NCBI GenBank assembly: GCA_905250115.1 | Contig: CAJNOI010000054.1 | Coordinates: 313,277 to 377,276 of the forward strand | Source of the DNA: Adineta steineri | Lineage: Eukaryota; Rotifera; Eurotatoria; Adinetida; Adinetidae | DNA length: 64,000 nt | Direction: 5' to 3' | Shown: in pieces, positions 49,998 to 60,300 of the stretch | Layout: the number at the start of each line of letters is the position of its first letter | Position numbering within the stretch: the first letter of the stretch is position 1 | Notes under the pieces: generated by a model | Seen by the model: the letters and a program-made list of their open reading frames with translations, nothing else | Told to the model about the DNA's origin: nothing | Database searches by the model: none | Translations under genes and position numbers: made by a program

Positions 49998-50051
49998 CAT
50001 GAAATTATTGCGCGCAATAGAAGGGAAAGAAACTATGAATCCGATTATTAA
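48386..50051 (+). CDS. leucine-rich-repeat (RNI/NLRC3-type) protein region
   Basis: Twelve phase-0 exons start at 48386, 48527, 48668, 48809, 48950, 49090, 49231, 49372, 49515, 49656, 49797 and 49938. The first eleven are exactly 84 nt, one 28-residue repeat each. The repeat consensus is LxxLDLxxNxIGxxGAQxLA followed by NALxxNT, typical of ribonuclease-inhibitor-type repeats. The twelfth ends in TAA at 50049-50051. Joined, they encode 345 residues with no stop and no initiator. The 5' part is missing or is the F-box exon at 46853. The fourth repeat (48809-48892) is diverged. Such arrays form curved protein-binding solenoids. No frameshifts are seen, so the region still looks under coding constraint. 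Confidence 0.7.
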
Positions 50052-50549
50052 ATATTTTGGCGTTAATGAACACATAGGTAGTGCTAATGGTGCGTACATT
50101 TTTCTTCTGTTGAAGTTTTCGTAAAAACAATAAAAAAGCTTTCTATTTTAAAATTTAATGTATATTGTGGTAATAATGCTGCTTAGCATTTTTGCAGTGT
50201 GGTGCGGGAGATGATGGTCTAAAATAGTTAAGGTGCTTTTTTAGCAGTATTGTGTTACTTGCATAAGAGACTTCTATAGGAGGTAATGGATAATGATAAG
50301 ATTATTTCCAGTCAAGGATCAGACGAATCGTATCGACGAGCACCACTCGTTTTTAACTAACTAAAAAAAATATTAAGTTATATGCATACAAAGGAACTCT
50401 TTTGTTTATTTTATACAAAAGACAAATTAAATAGTTTCAATATATGTCTTAACGTGCGATAGTACTTTAGATATATATAAAGTATTTAATTCCATTTATT
50501 TTCTTGATTATTCTTTCAACTAAAAAAAAATTTTGATTCACATGTAATA
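50052..50549. other. intergenic
   Basis: AT-rich spacer between the LRR region and the EGF-like gene; nothing recognised. Confidence 0.5.
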
Positions 50550-51101
50550 ATGATCTTTCTTGGCGCTTTATTAAATGTATTGTTTACAATGCGTATTCCA
50601 TACTTAAATATACCATGTATAGTAAATGAAACATGTTTTCATGGACAATGTATTCATGTTGATGATTATCTTATTAATTGGTATGAATTTTGTTTATGTG
50701 ATCATTCTTATTCTGGTTATGAATGTAATGAACAAACAAAATTAAGTCGAACTGATTGGTTCATCATTTTAATATGTTTAATTTCATGTTTATTTATTTG
50801 TTTTTGTCTTTTATGTATTCCATTTTTCTACAGTTTTTTAAAAGATGATTTTTATCCACAAATAATCGAATGTACACGTTCAACACCATATGTTGAAGTT
50901 AGTTCACCAAATTCTGTTAAACTTACAGGTATGCGAATTTATCGAATACCATCTGAACATTTATCACGACGACAAACGATTATTGATGGACTTATACCAT
51001 TACATACAATATCATCACTTGCATATTTAACTCATTTTAGCAATCCAAGATTTCAGAGAAGAAATGAACAAATACATACATCAACAAATGAATTTAATTG
51101 A
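50550..51101 (+). CDS. single-pass membrane protein with one EGF-like module
   Basis: Intronless frame of 183 residues. Residues 1-15 are hydrophobic and act as signal peptide or anchor. Residues 23-59 hold six cysteines in EGF spacing (C-x5-C-x4-C, then C-x-C, then a final C), ending in CLCDHSYSGYEC. A 28-residue membrane helix (about 71-98) follows. The roughly 85-residue C-terminal tail would be cytoplasmic, with basic and Ser/Thr-rich sequence. No orthologue is recognised. It may be an adhesion or signalling ligand. Confidence 0.6.
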   Translation: MIFLGALLNVLFTMRIPYLNIPCIVNETCFHGQCIHVDDYLINWYEFCLCDHSYSGYECNEQTKLSRTDWFIILICLISCLFICFCLLCIPFFYSFLKDDFYPQIIECTRSTPYVEVSSPNSVKLTGMRIYRIPSEHLSRRQTIIDGLIPLHTISSLAYLTHFSNPRFQRRNEQIHTSTNEFN

Positions 51102-51691
51102 TATATTTTTGAATAATGATAATCATTGACTTGTATAATAGAAACAAAATTCTGTAAGAATTACAAAAGCTCGTAATAGCAATAACAGAATTTCATATGT
51201 ATGACGTACATGAATAATATTTTTATTCAAAAGAAACACATTCTACGAAGAGATGACTAATCATAAAAACAAAATTAATGCGATAAATTCATAAGATTTA
51301 ATAATAAATGTAGAATACTATTTGTTGCCATTATACATGTCTATATAAGTCTGATATTTATAAAATCCAATCAGCTTTTATCGATGTTTAGTTCACTCTT
51401 TTTTGCAAACCTATCAAAGATTAAATTGATCATTTAATTTTATCTTGTAAGAATAGTTGAAGGTGTTACGAGTATAAAAAAACTAATAACAATGATCATT
51501 TCTTTCTCAATTGGTGAGAATACTCACACATTGGCATACGATTTTGTTTACTGACAAGAATGTGTGAATTGGCTGATTCCACCAGCAGGTAAACAATATC
51601 GAGAGAGAGAAAAAAAGATGCACATTTACAGGATGTGGAAAAACAATTTATTAGTTTAACACATGCAAAAAAAGTCAATAGAAAAAATTAA
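51102..51691. other. intergenic between convergent genes
   Basis: 3' flanks of the EGF-like gene (+) and the homeobox gene (-). The minus-strand frame at 51496-51678 is not convincing. Confidence 0.5.
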
Positions 51692-52339
51692 TTATTGTTG
51701 AGTATCAAGTGCTTGACGACGCCATTTAATACGACGATTTTGAAACCATATCTTTTTTTTGAGAAAAAGAAGATTAATCATTTGAAAAAGAGAAAAAAAG
51801 CATTTTACCTTTATCTGTGCTTCACTTAAATCAAGTTTTTTTGCTAAATACAATCGTTCATTTCCAACCATATATTGTTGTTTTTCAAATTCTGTTTCAA
51901 GTCTTTCGAGTTGTTCTGGTGTAAATATTGTTCGAATACGTTTTGACTTTGTTTGAATAGTTGAATGATCAGATTCAAATGATGATGATAATGTTAAATT
52001 TTCATTGGTTTTCAATTGATTCAGAAATGTATACGCTGATATAGGTGAATTACAAAAAGATGAAGATGATTCAAGATGAACATGACCATCATCACTCGAA
52101 CCATCTTCAGTATCATCTATATAACTTGAATTATTTGTTGGTTTTAAAAGTGAATCAATATCAAATGCACATTTTTTTACTACACGTTTAAAACTATATG
52201 GATGAAATCTAAAGCAAAATTTTCATTGATATTAATTGAATAATATAAGAATTATATACCTGTTTTGTTGCTGTTGTTGTTGTTGAATGTTTGTTCCATT
52301 CGAAGTGAGATAGCGGGAAGAAGCAGGTAAACCAAACAT
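51692..52339 (-). CDS. NOTO: Not/Noto-type homeobox transcription factor
   Basis: Three exons in phase: 52260-52339, 51809-52208 and 51692-51751, giving 179 residues. The homeodomain is about residues 115-174: [40 protein letters not shown], then AQIK joined across the intron to [13 protein letters not shown]. [13 protein letters not shown] and QQYMVG are hallmarks of the Not (Xnot/floating head) class. The intron between homeodomain positions 44 and 45 is a classic metazoan position. An N-terminal FDIDSLLKP resembles the eh1 Groucho-binding motif. A short Gln run precedes it. It would be a DNA-binding repressor in development. Assignment is based on homeodomain residues only. Confidence 0.82.
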
Positions 52340-53170
52340 CGTCTTTTTAATTTGAATATAGAAAATGAAAAATGTAGATCATTAAATATGCCTACATTTT
52401 TTTTTCATGAGGTGATGATATTCATTCGTAGTGGTTAATTGGTTGTTATTTGTATAGATGAAAATTATAACTGACCAATGATTAATTGATCCGGAAGGAA
52501 GAGAAAAAGAAAATTCGATTTATCTCATATAGTTCATACAAAATAGCATTGAATAATCGAATTTAACAAGAAAATTGTGAATAAACAAACGTCAAATTAG
52601 TATACAAATCGAAACTGTCTTCTAATTGATCTAAAAGATGTTAATACAATTCGGAGTATCAAATTTAATACAGGGGCGGATCTAGGATTTTGAAAGGGAG
52701 GGGCGATTCTTGAGTAAATAGGGGCGAAACCTGAGTAGGGGAGATCGATTTCGGCTGAAAACTATTTTTGGGTCCAATCGAAGTAGTGTGAACCTAATTT
52801 TTTGTTCATTTTTGCTGTAAAAAATCAACAAAGTTTTCTGAAAGGGATGGGAGCGACCGCCTCCATCGCCCACCCCTAAATCCGCCACTGATTTGAGATA
52901 TATTTATATGTTAATACAATCGAAATACAATATAATTTTATCTTATCTAAGATTTTTAATGATTAAACAACTTATACGATTAATTATATCAGAAAAGACA
53001 ATTTCTTCTTGATATAGTGTCAATAATCATTCGATCCTTTTTAAAGTTCATATGCGGCGGATTATTACATGTTTTTATCCTTAACACATTGATTAAAGAA
53101 AAATAGATTTTTTTAATTTTCGAAATTTATTCTTTTTTTTAAATAGAAACAAAAAATGAGAAAAATGAAA
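52340..53170. other. intergenic with a hAT-like element
   Basis: Upstream region of the homeobox gene and 3' flank of the LURP-one gene. The only structure seen is the inverted-repeat element at 52671-52890. Confidence 0.5.
52671..52890. mobile_element. non-autonomous hAT-like DNA element
   Basis: Left end CAGGGGCGGATCTAGG; the right end is the inverse of CAGTGGCGGATTTAGG. The CAGTGGCGGAT-type terminus is familiar from animal hAT transposons. Flanking 8-mers ATTTAATA and ATTTGAGA agree at 6 of 8 positions, as expected for a decayed 8-bp target duplication. The element is 220 bp without a transposase. A minus-strand open frame spanning it is incidental. Confidence 0.65.
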
Positions 53171-53902
53171 TTAATGTTGACGAATTTCATCAATACCAAT
53201 AGTAATAAGTAAAATAACAGCTGGATCTTGACTAGCTTGAATTTTAACACTATATGTATCATGAAGATGAAGACGATCTTTATGAATTTCAGCAACCTAT
53301 AAAAGATTTCATAAATAGAAAAAAAAATAATTCGAAATAAATAGACATACTTTTTGACCATCTCGTTTAACTTTAAATGTTCGATTACCAAACTTGCCAG
53401 TAATACGATACATTCCAAGTTTAGTTGATGTAAGTTTATATGAATCATGAATAAGTGATGGACGATGTCTAAATGTACCAATTGTTTCACCTGTTCGTGA
53501 ATCATAGACATGCCATCTAAATAAATAAAAACAAAGAAAAATTTTTTTTAAATAAAATAATTAATTTTTATTTACTTTTGATAGAGATGTCCCATTTTAT
53601 GTTTAAATTCATAAAGTGGTTTACCATTTTCAAGTAAGATAAGTTTTCGGCGAGGGCTTAACATATCATTTTCAATTGTAAAACGTCCTGCATTTTCGCC
53701 AGCATTAAGTTTTCCTGTTTCAGTTATTCTAAATAATTAAAAGTTATTTCAAAAAAACAATTTCAAATAATAATTAAATTACTAACGTATAAGTTCGGCC
53801 AAGATTTAATAAACTAGCTTGCTTTACTTCAAATTCTCGTTCACCTTTAAAGGCAGCCGAGATTGTACCAACAAGAAATAGTAGAAAAATAAGTGATGAC
53901 AT
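53171..53902 (-). CDS. LURP-one-related (Tubby-like fold) protein with signal peptide
   Basis: Four exons in phase: 53787-53902, 53576-53728, 53351-53516 and 53171-53296, giving 186 residues. Residues 1-16 (MSSLIFLLFLVGTISA) are a clear signal peptide. The rest is one LURP-one domain with repeated beta-hairpins: PLYEFKHKMGHLYQKWHVYD, YRITGKFGNRTFKVKRDG and the hallmark ending DTYSVKIQASQDPAVILLIT with IGIDEI. The fold is related to Tubby C-terminal domains and scramblases. Functions of animal members are unknown, and most relatives are cytoplasmic, so a secretion signal is unusual. Intron density argues it is long resident in this genome. Confidence 0.8.
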
Positions 53903-54150
53903 TGTCCTAATTTATTATTAAATAATTAATTAAATTTTACAGAAAAACAAATTTAGATATTCTATACTCACACAGTGTAAAATTCAAACAAAAAGATATA
54001 ATAAAGTTTATAAGTGACTTTCTTCGTCTTATATAAGTGTCATACAGTAGACGAGAGAAAAACAAAGATCGATAACCTCGATAAATTTATAGTTAACACA
54101 AAGTGTAGAAAGAGAATAGACTAAAGATATGTGTGTATAAACAAATCTGT

Positions 54151-55431
54151 CTATACATTCGAAGGAATTATTGAATGGCGATAAACATCTAATGCTAGTT
54201 TTATTCGTTTAATCCCTTCTTCAATCCATGTTTCTTTTACAGAAAATATAATACGAAACCATCCTGGTTGAGAACATCCAAGAAAAAAACCCGATACGAT
54301 ATAAACACCGTGATCAAATATAATTTGAAATAATCGTTTTTCTTCTTCAAATGTAACTTCATGTAATATTGAACGAAAATCAGTCCATAGAAAAAATGCA
54401 GCTTTTGATGGTCGAACATATATACGTGAATCAATATTTTCAATTTGTTTTTTAACATTTTCATATTGTGTTGTTAAACGTAAACGATTTAATTTTATAT
54501 ATGAATCAATCCATTGATAATCAGATAAAGCTACAGCTAAAATTTCTTGAACGATAGTTGATGGTACTTGAAGAAAATTAACTGCTGCACCACATGAACA
54601 TAATGCTTTTGAACCAGCATAAAGTACACCTAAACGTAAACCGCTTAATGAAAAATCTTTACTTAATGACCAAACAAAATGTGTACGTTCAGGATCAATA
54701 ATAGATTTATAATTTAAAAATGATGGAAAAGTTTTTTCATTTTCAAATATACTTAATGCATAAATTTCATCAATAATAACATGTAATTGTTTTTCAGCAG
54801 CAAATTCTAACACAGGTCGAATTGTTTCTTCATCATAAATATCACCTAATGGATTATGTGGATTAACAATAATAATTCCACATGGATGAAGACCTTGATT
54901 TATTGCTTTAGTATAACCATGTTGAAAAATTTCAACTGAAAATGTAAATTTACCCGTATCTTGTTCAAGTAATGGGCATGGAAATATTGCACAATTTGAT
55001 AATGCTGATACATCATGATCAAAAGCAGTATAGTAAGGTGATGCAATGAGTAAAACATCATCCTTGTCACCAATAAGAAAACTTACTAATGACATAACAC
55101 CACTTAAACCACTTGAAATTATCATACGATGTGGATCAAGTTGATAATTAAGATGAAAATATTTTTGAAAAAAATTACATAAAGTTTTTCGTAATGATAT
55201 TTGACCTAAAGAATTTGGATAATATATATGATTTTTTTCCCATATATGAATTGATTCAAGTTTTGATATTAATTCATCTTCACATAAATAATTTTCTGCA
55301 ACACCAAAATTACATATACCATTAGGATTTAATTCATCATCATAAGGATTTTTTTGAACAGCCATATAATTATTTATTAATGGAGATACACATGCAGCCA
55401 TTTGTTGACCACGAATAGAAAGTGTATTCAT
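54151..55431 (-). CDS. ACCS: ACC-synthase-like PLP-dependent aminotransferase
   Basis: Intronless frame of 426 residues, full length for a fold-type I class I/II aminotransferase. Visible motifs: GVAENYLCEDEL near the N-terminus, YPNSLGQISLRK, SSGLSGVMSL, the NPHNPLG substrate/cofactor loop, IIDEIYALSIFE with the PLP-ring Asp, and SLSKDFSLSGLRLG with the Schiff-base Lys and phosphate-binding Arg. The substrate carboxylate-binding Arg is in PGWFRIIFS. This set matches animal 1-aminocyclopropane-1-carboxylate synthase-like proteins. The animal proteins are not known to make ACC efficiently, so the reaction is uncertain. No targeting peptide is visible. The lack of introns differs from its neighbours. 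Confidence 0.85.
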   Translation of the reverse strand: MNTLSIRGQQMAACVSPLINNYMAVQKNPYDDELNPNGICNFGVAENYLCEDELISKLESIHIWEKNHIYYPNSLGQISLRKTLCNFFQKYFHLNYQLDPHRMIISSGLSGVMSLVSFLIGDKDDVLLIASPYYTAFDHDVSALSNCAIFPCPLLEQDTGKFTFSVEIFQHGYTKAINQGLHPCGIIIVNPHNPLGDIYDEETIRPVLEFAAEKQLHVIIDEIYALSIFENEKTFPSFLNYKSIIDPERTHFVWSLSKDFSLSGLRLGVLYAGSKALCSCGAAVNFLQVPSTIVQEILAVALSDYQWIDSYIKLNRLRLTTQYENVKKQIENIDSRIYVRPSKAAFFLWTDFRSILHEVTFEEEKRLFQIIFDHGVYIVSGFFLGCSQPGWFRIIFSVKETWIEEGIKRIKLALDVYRHSIIPSNV

Positions 55432-56284
55432 GATATTAAATAAAAATCGTTGGTTTTTTTCTAAAAGAAATGAAACAGAATTAAATACGATCGATGAACA
55501 TTAGAGCAAAAACGAATATCTTTAAGACTTTAATCTAGTATCAAATTTCAATTAAGCGTGTTGAAATGATGGGCGCATCTTGCTTTTCTATTTTATTGAT
55601 CTTATAAGGATTAAAAGTCGATACATTGTTCTGCACTTATATCGAATCATTTCTTACTTTTAGAATATAAACATACAGCAGAAATGATACATATCCAAAA
55701 AAAATAAAGAGTATGATAATTTTTTTATCAGTAATATATTTCGTATAATGAAATGTTATTTATTACAATGAAAAATCAAATATCTACAGAATTTTTCTTG
55801 GCATAGGAGATTGAAATTTATATTCTAGCTCTCTTATTCAATGTCATTAACCATTGTTGAAAATTGATATGCACTTGCATAAAACACACTTGTTTTCACA
55901 CGTATATACTTATATAATTGAAGTCAACTATTAGAAAAGAATATCACAGACGTACATTTAGCGACATCTATTGTTGTGTATAATAACATCTTATTTGATT
56001 GGTTAGAATAGCAAACTAATAAGAAAAAACGACTGTTTTGTATTCACGTACATAAACATAATTATGATTAGCTAGTTTTTCTTTGTCTTTTTCAAACTTT
56101 ATTAGTAAGTTAATCTTATTTGATTTGTTTTTTTCATAAGAAAATACTTATTAAAAACGGACTTTCATAGTTTTATTTGTATGTTTAGGAAATTTATTAT
56201 TTATTTATATTAAAAAATACAAAGAAAAAATGATTTCGACTTTCTGTATGTCTTCTCAGAAAAAACAAAATCTTTCTATTATTT
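55432..56284. other. intergenic, AT-rich
   Basis: Upstream DNA of the aminotransferase gene and 3' flank of the proline-rich gene. Nothing recognised. Confidence 0.5.
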
Positions 56285-57259
56285 TTATGTAATTTTTGTT
56301 TCTCGTCGTTGTCCACCTTGATTCTCATCATTGCAATTACGTTCTTTTCCAATAGTTATATAACGATGATCACATGGAATTCGCTCATATTTGAGCGTAT
56401 TAGTTGATGGATCCTTTAGTGAACTAGTTCGTGGAATTGGTTTTATAATAACTGATTCCTTCGTATTTTCATTATTAACAAGATTACGTTGTGAACCTAT
56501 GTTTGAATATGATTGTCCTGATGGATTTTTTAATTGAGTTGATGATGATGATGTTTGTGGTGCTCCTGCATAGACATATGTTATGGGACCTGCTTGAATT
56601 TGTTGTGGTCGTCTAGCAGGTACCATTTGTGGCATTGACAGAGATGGTTGAATTGTAGAAGCTGATTGTAAAGCAAGAAATGGTTGTTGAACTTGTGATG
56701 AAGGTAATATCATAGGTTGTATTTGCCCTTGAAAGGAACCTTTCATAGCTGATGGTTGTTGCTGACATTGTACAGGTAAGAAAATGATTGGTTGTTGTTG
56801 TTGTTGTGGTCGTGTTCCACAACGTCTTGGATAAGAATGTGATCGACAATGATATCGTTCATATGAACTTTCTGATGAACAAGTTGATATTGATGAACAT
56901 GAATCAGAATCGATTATATGAATAACAGGACGACAACGACGTGAACGATATCGATGATGTGCATGTTCTGGAGGACGACGACGTGGTAACGATGCAAATC
57001 TTGTTTTTTGAAATGGAGGGCGGGGTGGCATAGGATTTCTGTTAGGATAGGGCATGGGACCGTTATATTGTGGTGGATAGCCAGATCCATAGTTAGGATT
57101 TAAGATAGGTGGTTGAGACTGATTTGGTGGCAGTGGTGGATACATCGTTGGCGGTATTCCTGAGGGCTGATTAGCTCCTCCAGGATAGAAAGCTCCTGAA
57201 GCACCAGGAGAACCAGGAAGATATGATTGTGGAGTAATAACTGGGAAAGGTTTTGGCAT
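56285..57259 (-). CDS. proline/serine/glutamine-rich protein, function unknown
   Basis: The frame from the ATG at 57259 encodes 324 residues. The N-terminal third is Pro/Gly/Tyr/Asn-rich (YPGGANQPSGIPPTMYPPLP). The middle is Arg-rich with a Ser/Cys cluster (DSDSCSSISTCSSESSYE), then Gln-rich. There is no membrane helix or known domain; it is probably disordered. The frame stays open for 20 codons upstream, back to an acceptor-like AG at 57320, so another 5' exon may exist. Its start is only 119 bp from the SMARCA start on the opposite strand. Confidence 0.55.
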   Translation of the reverse strand: MPKPFPVITPQSYLPGSPGASGAFYPGGANQPSGIPPTMYPPLPPNQSQPPILNPNYGSGYPPQYNGPMPYPNRNPMPPRPPFQKTRFASLPRRRPPEHAHHRYRSRRCRPVIHIIDSDSCSSISTCSSESSYERYHCRSHSYPRRCGTRPQQQQQPIIFLPVQCQQQPSAMKGSFQGQIQPMILPSSQVQQPFLALQSASTIQPSLSMPQMVPARRPQQIQAGPITYVYAGAPQTSSSSTQLKNPSGQSYSNIGSQRNLVNNENTKESVIIKPIPRTSSLKDPSTNTLKYERIPCDHRYITIGKERNCNDENQGGQRRETKIT

Positions 57260-57378
57260 TTTATTGTTTTTACCTCCTCCTGATCCTGTAGAACCACCAG
57301 AGGATGATCGTCTACTTAACTGAAATAGAAAAAAAGATTCAAATTATTTAAAATATTCTATTTTAGATAAATCAGAAA

Positions 57379-60300
57379 ATGGCAACAATGGATAATGATT
57401 CGACTTCTATCATTACTATTGATCCATCTGAGCTTGATCATCTTCGTACAAATGTTCTTAAATCTCAAATAGCTACTTATCGTCTACTTGCTCGTAATTT
57501 ACCTGTCTCCGATGCATTACTTCAATCATGTTCATATAAAACACAATTAGCAAGTTTTATTCAAAATCATGTTCAAGACCAACAATCTGAAGCAAAACAA
57601 CCAACAACTATCATTCTTGGAACAAGTCAGAATGATGGTGATACACCATTAACATTTACATCAGCAACCGATATGTATCGATGGTTAGTACGATCAAATG
57701 AGACGAATAAAAATAATGAAGAAGATACTCCGACACATGTTCGTCAACATCCAATTGGTCTTAATCCATTATATATTCAACAAGAACAAGAAAAACGGTA
57801 AATATTAGAAATTTTTCTTTGTCCAAATCTAACCATTTTTTGTTTATTATTTAGTGTACTTAATCGTATTTCTAATCGTGTTCAAGAACTTGAACATATG
57901 CCAGCACATATGAGTGTTGATTTACGTACACAAGCTTTAATTGAAATAAAATCATTGAAATTACTTCAATTTCAAAAACAACTTCGTGGGGAAATTCTTA
58001 CGACTATGAAGGTTTGATTGAACTTATTTTCTTTATTAATTTTTCTTATGATTATTTTGTTAATTCTAGAAAGATACATTAATACAGACAGCTTTAAATC
58101 CTCGTGCCTATAAACGTCCAAAACGTCATCATCTTCGTGAAGCACGTTCAACTGAACAGTACGAACGTCAACGTAAAATTGAAATTGAACAACGTCAACG
58201 TGCTAAACATCATGAATTTCTTAATGCTGTTCAAAATCATGCACGTGAATTTCGTGAATATCATCGTCGATATTCCTTATCAACTGTACGCATGAGTAAA
58301 GCTATACAAGCCTATTTTGCAAATAATGAACGTGAATTAATTAAAGAAAAAGAACGTAAAGAAAAAGAACGTATTAAACGTTTAATGAATGAAGATGAAG
58401 AAGGTTATAGAAAATTAGTTGATGAAAAAAAAGATGCACGTTTAGCATTATTATTATCACAAACAGATACTTATATTGATAATCTTAAACAATTAGTACG
58501 ACAACATCAACAAGTAAATCGTTCTCGTGGACGACCAGCTAAAACTCTTTCAGATAAACCTGAAGTAGCTGTAACTACAGTCATTGATCCTCCTCCAGCA
58601 ACAACAACAACGACCACAACAACAGCAACTACCGATGAAGAAATAAAACCAGAGTAAGTTTATTTATGAGTGATTCTTTCATATTAAAAGAGATTAGGGA
58701 TTTATAAAATATAGGTCATTCTATTAAAAAAAATAGTACCATACGTTGTTCATACACAGAACATCCTATCAATAGAGACGAGATATACGAAGATTAATAT
58801 TTTTACCCTTTCTTTCAATAGTATTATACAAATTTATAGTGTATCTATTATCGTTACAAGGAATTTCATCTTGGTTCAAACAATTTTCTTTTTTTAGGCC
58901 AATTATTGATCAAACTGGTAATGATGAAGCAATACGTGATGCTGTTAAAGTTGCAGCAACAAATGAAGATGATGAATATGATGCAAAAGAATCTTATTAT
59001 TCTATTGCACATCGTATACGTGAACCGATAACTGAACAATCGAAAATGCTTGTTGGTGGTTCACTTAAACCATATCAATTACAAGGTCTTGAATGGCTTG
59101 TTTCATTATATAATAATAATTTAAATGGTATACTTGCTGATGAAATGGGTCTTGGAAAAACTATTCAAACAATTGCATTAATTGTACATTTACTTGATTA
59201 TAAAAAAATTCCTGGACCATCATTAATTATTGTTCCATTATCAACATTATCAAATTGGGCATCAGAATTTCAACGTTGGGCACCTGACGTTGCTGTTATA
59301 CAATATAAAGGTTTACCACATGTACGTAAATTGCTTGGACAAACAATACGTAACAATCGTTTTAATGTTTTATTAACAACATATGAATATATTATGCGTG
59401 ATCGTTCAATATTATCTAAAGTTCCATGGAAATATGTAATTGTTGATGAAGGTCATCGAATGAAAAATCATCACTGTAAATTAACACAAATTTTAAATTC
59501 ATTTTATTGCAATGCTCCACATCGTTTATTATTAACGGGTACACCTTTACAAAATAATTTACCTGAATTATGGGCATTATTAAATTTTATTTTACCAACT
59601 ATATTTAAATCTGCAACAACATTTACAGATTGGTTTAATGCACCATTTGCAACTTTACCAAGTGAAAAAGTCGAATTAAATCATGAAGAAACTTTATTAA
59701 TTATTCGACGTTTACATAAAGTTTTACGACCATTTCTTTTACGACGACTTAAAAAAGAAGTCGAATCACAACTACCTGATAAGGTTAGTATTGATATTGA
59801 ATTACAATACATCTCATTTAAGACATATAGTTTTATCTTTCAACGATGAAACTGATATTACAAATCAGATTATTAGAGACCGAGAGGGAAAAAGCGAGAC
59901 TCCATCTATGATGGAAGTACAAGGGAGTACAATGGAAGTACGGAAGTATCGCTTTTTCGCTCTTGTTAGAGACACACTTCATTGAAAAAAGTACTAAAAA
60001 AATGCCGTACCCCCCTACGGCAAAATCTGACCGGAAAAGGTTAAATCCGATAAACCTCAGTGAAGTCGTATCTTTATAGAAATCTAACTGATCCCTTATA
60101 TGAACGTGTACTAGAAGATCTTTTATAAATCTATTTAGGTTGAATATATAATTAAATGTGAATTATCTGCATTACAAAAATGTCTTTATCATGCTATGTC
60201 AAAAAATCGTACATTAATTATTGAAAGTCAAAATGGTAAAGGTGGTCGTCGTGCTTTAATGAATAAATTGATGCAATTACGTAAAATTTGTAATCATCCA

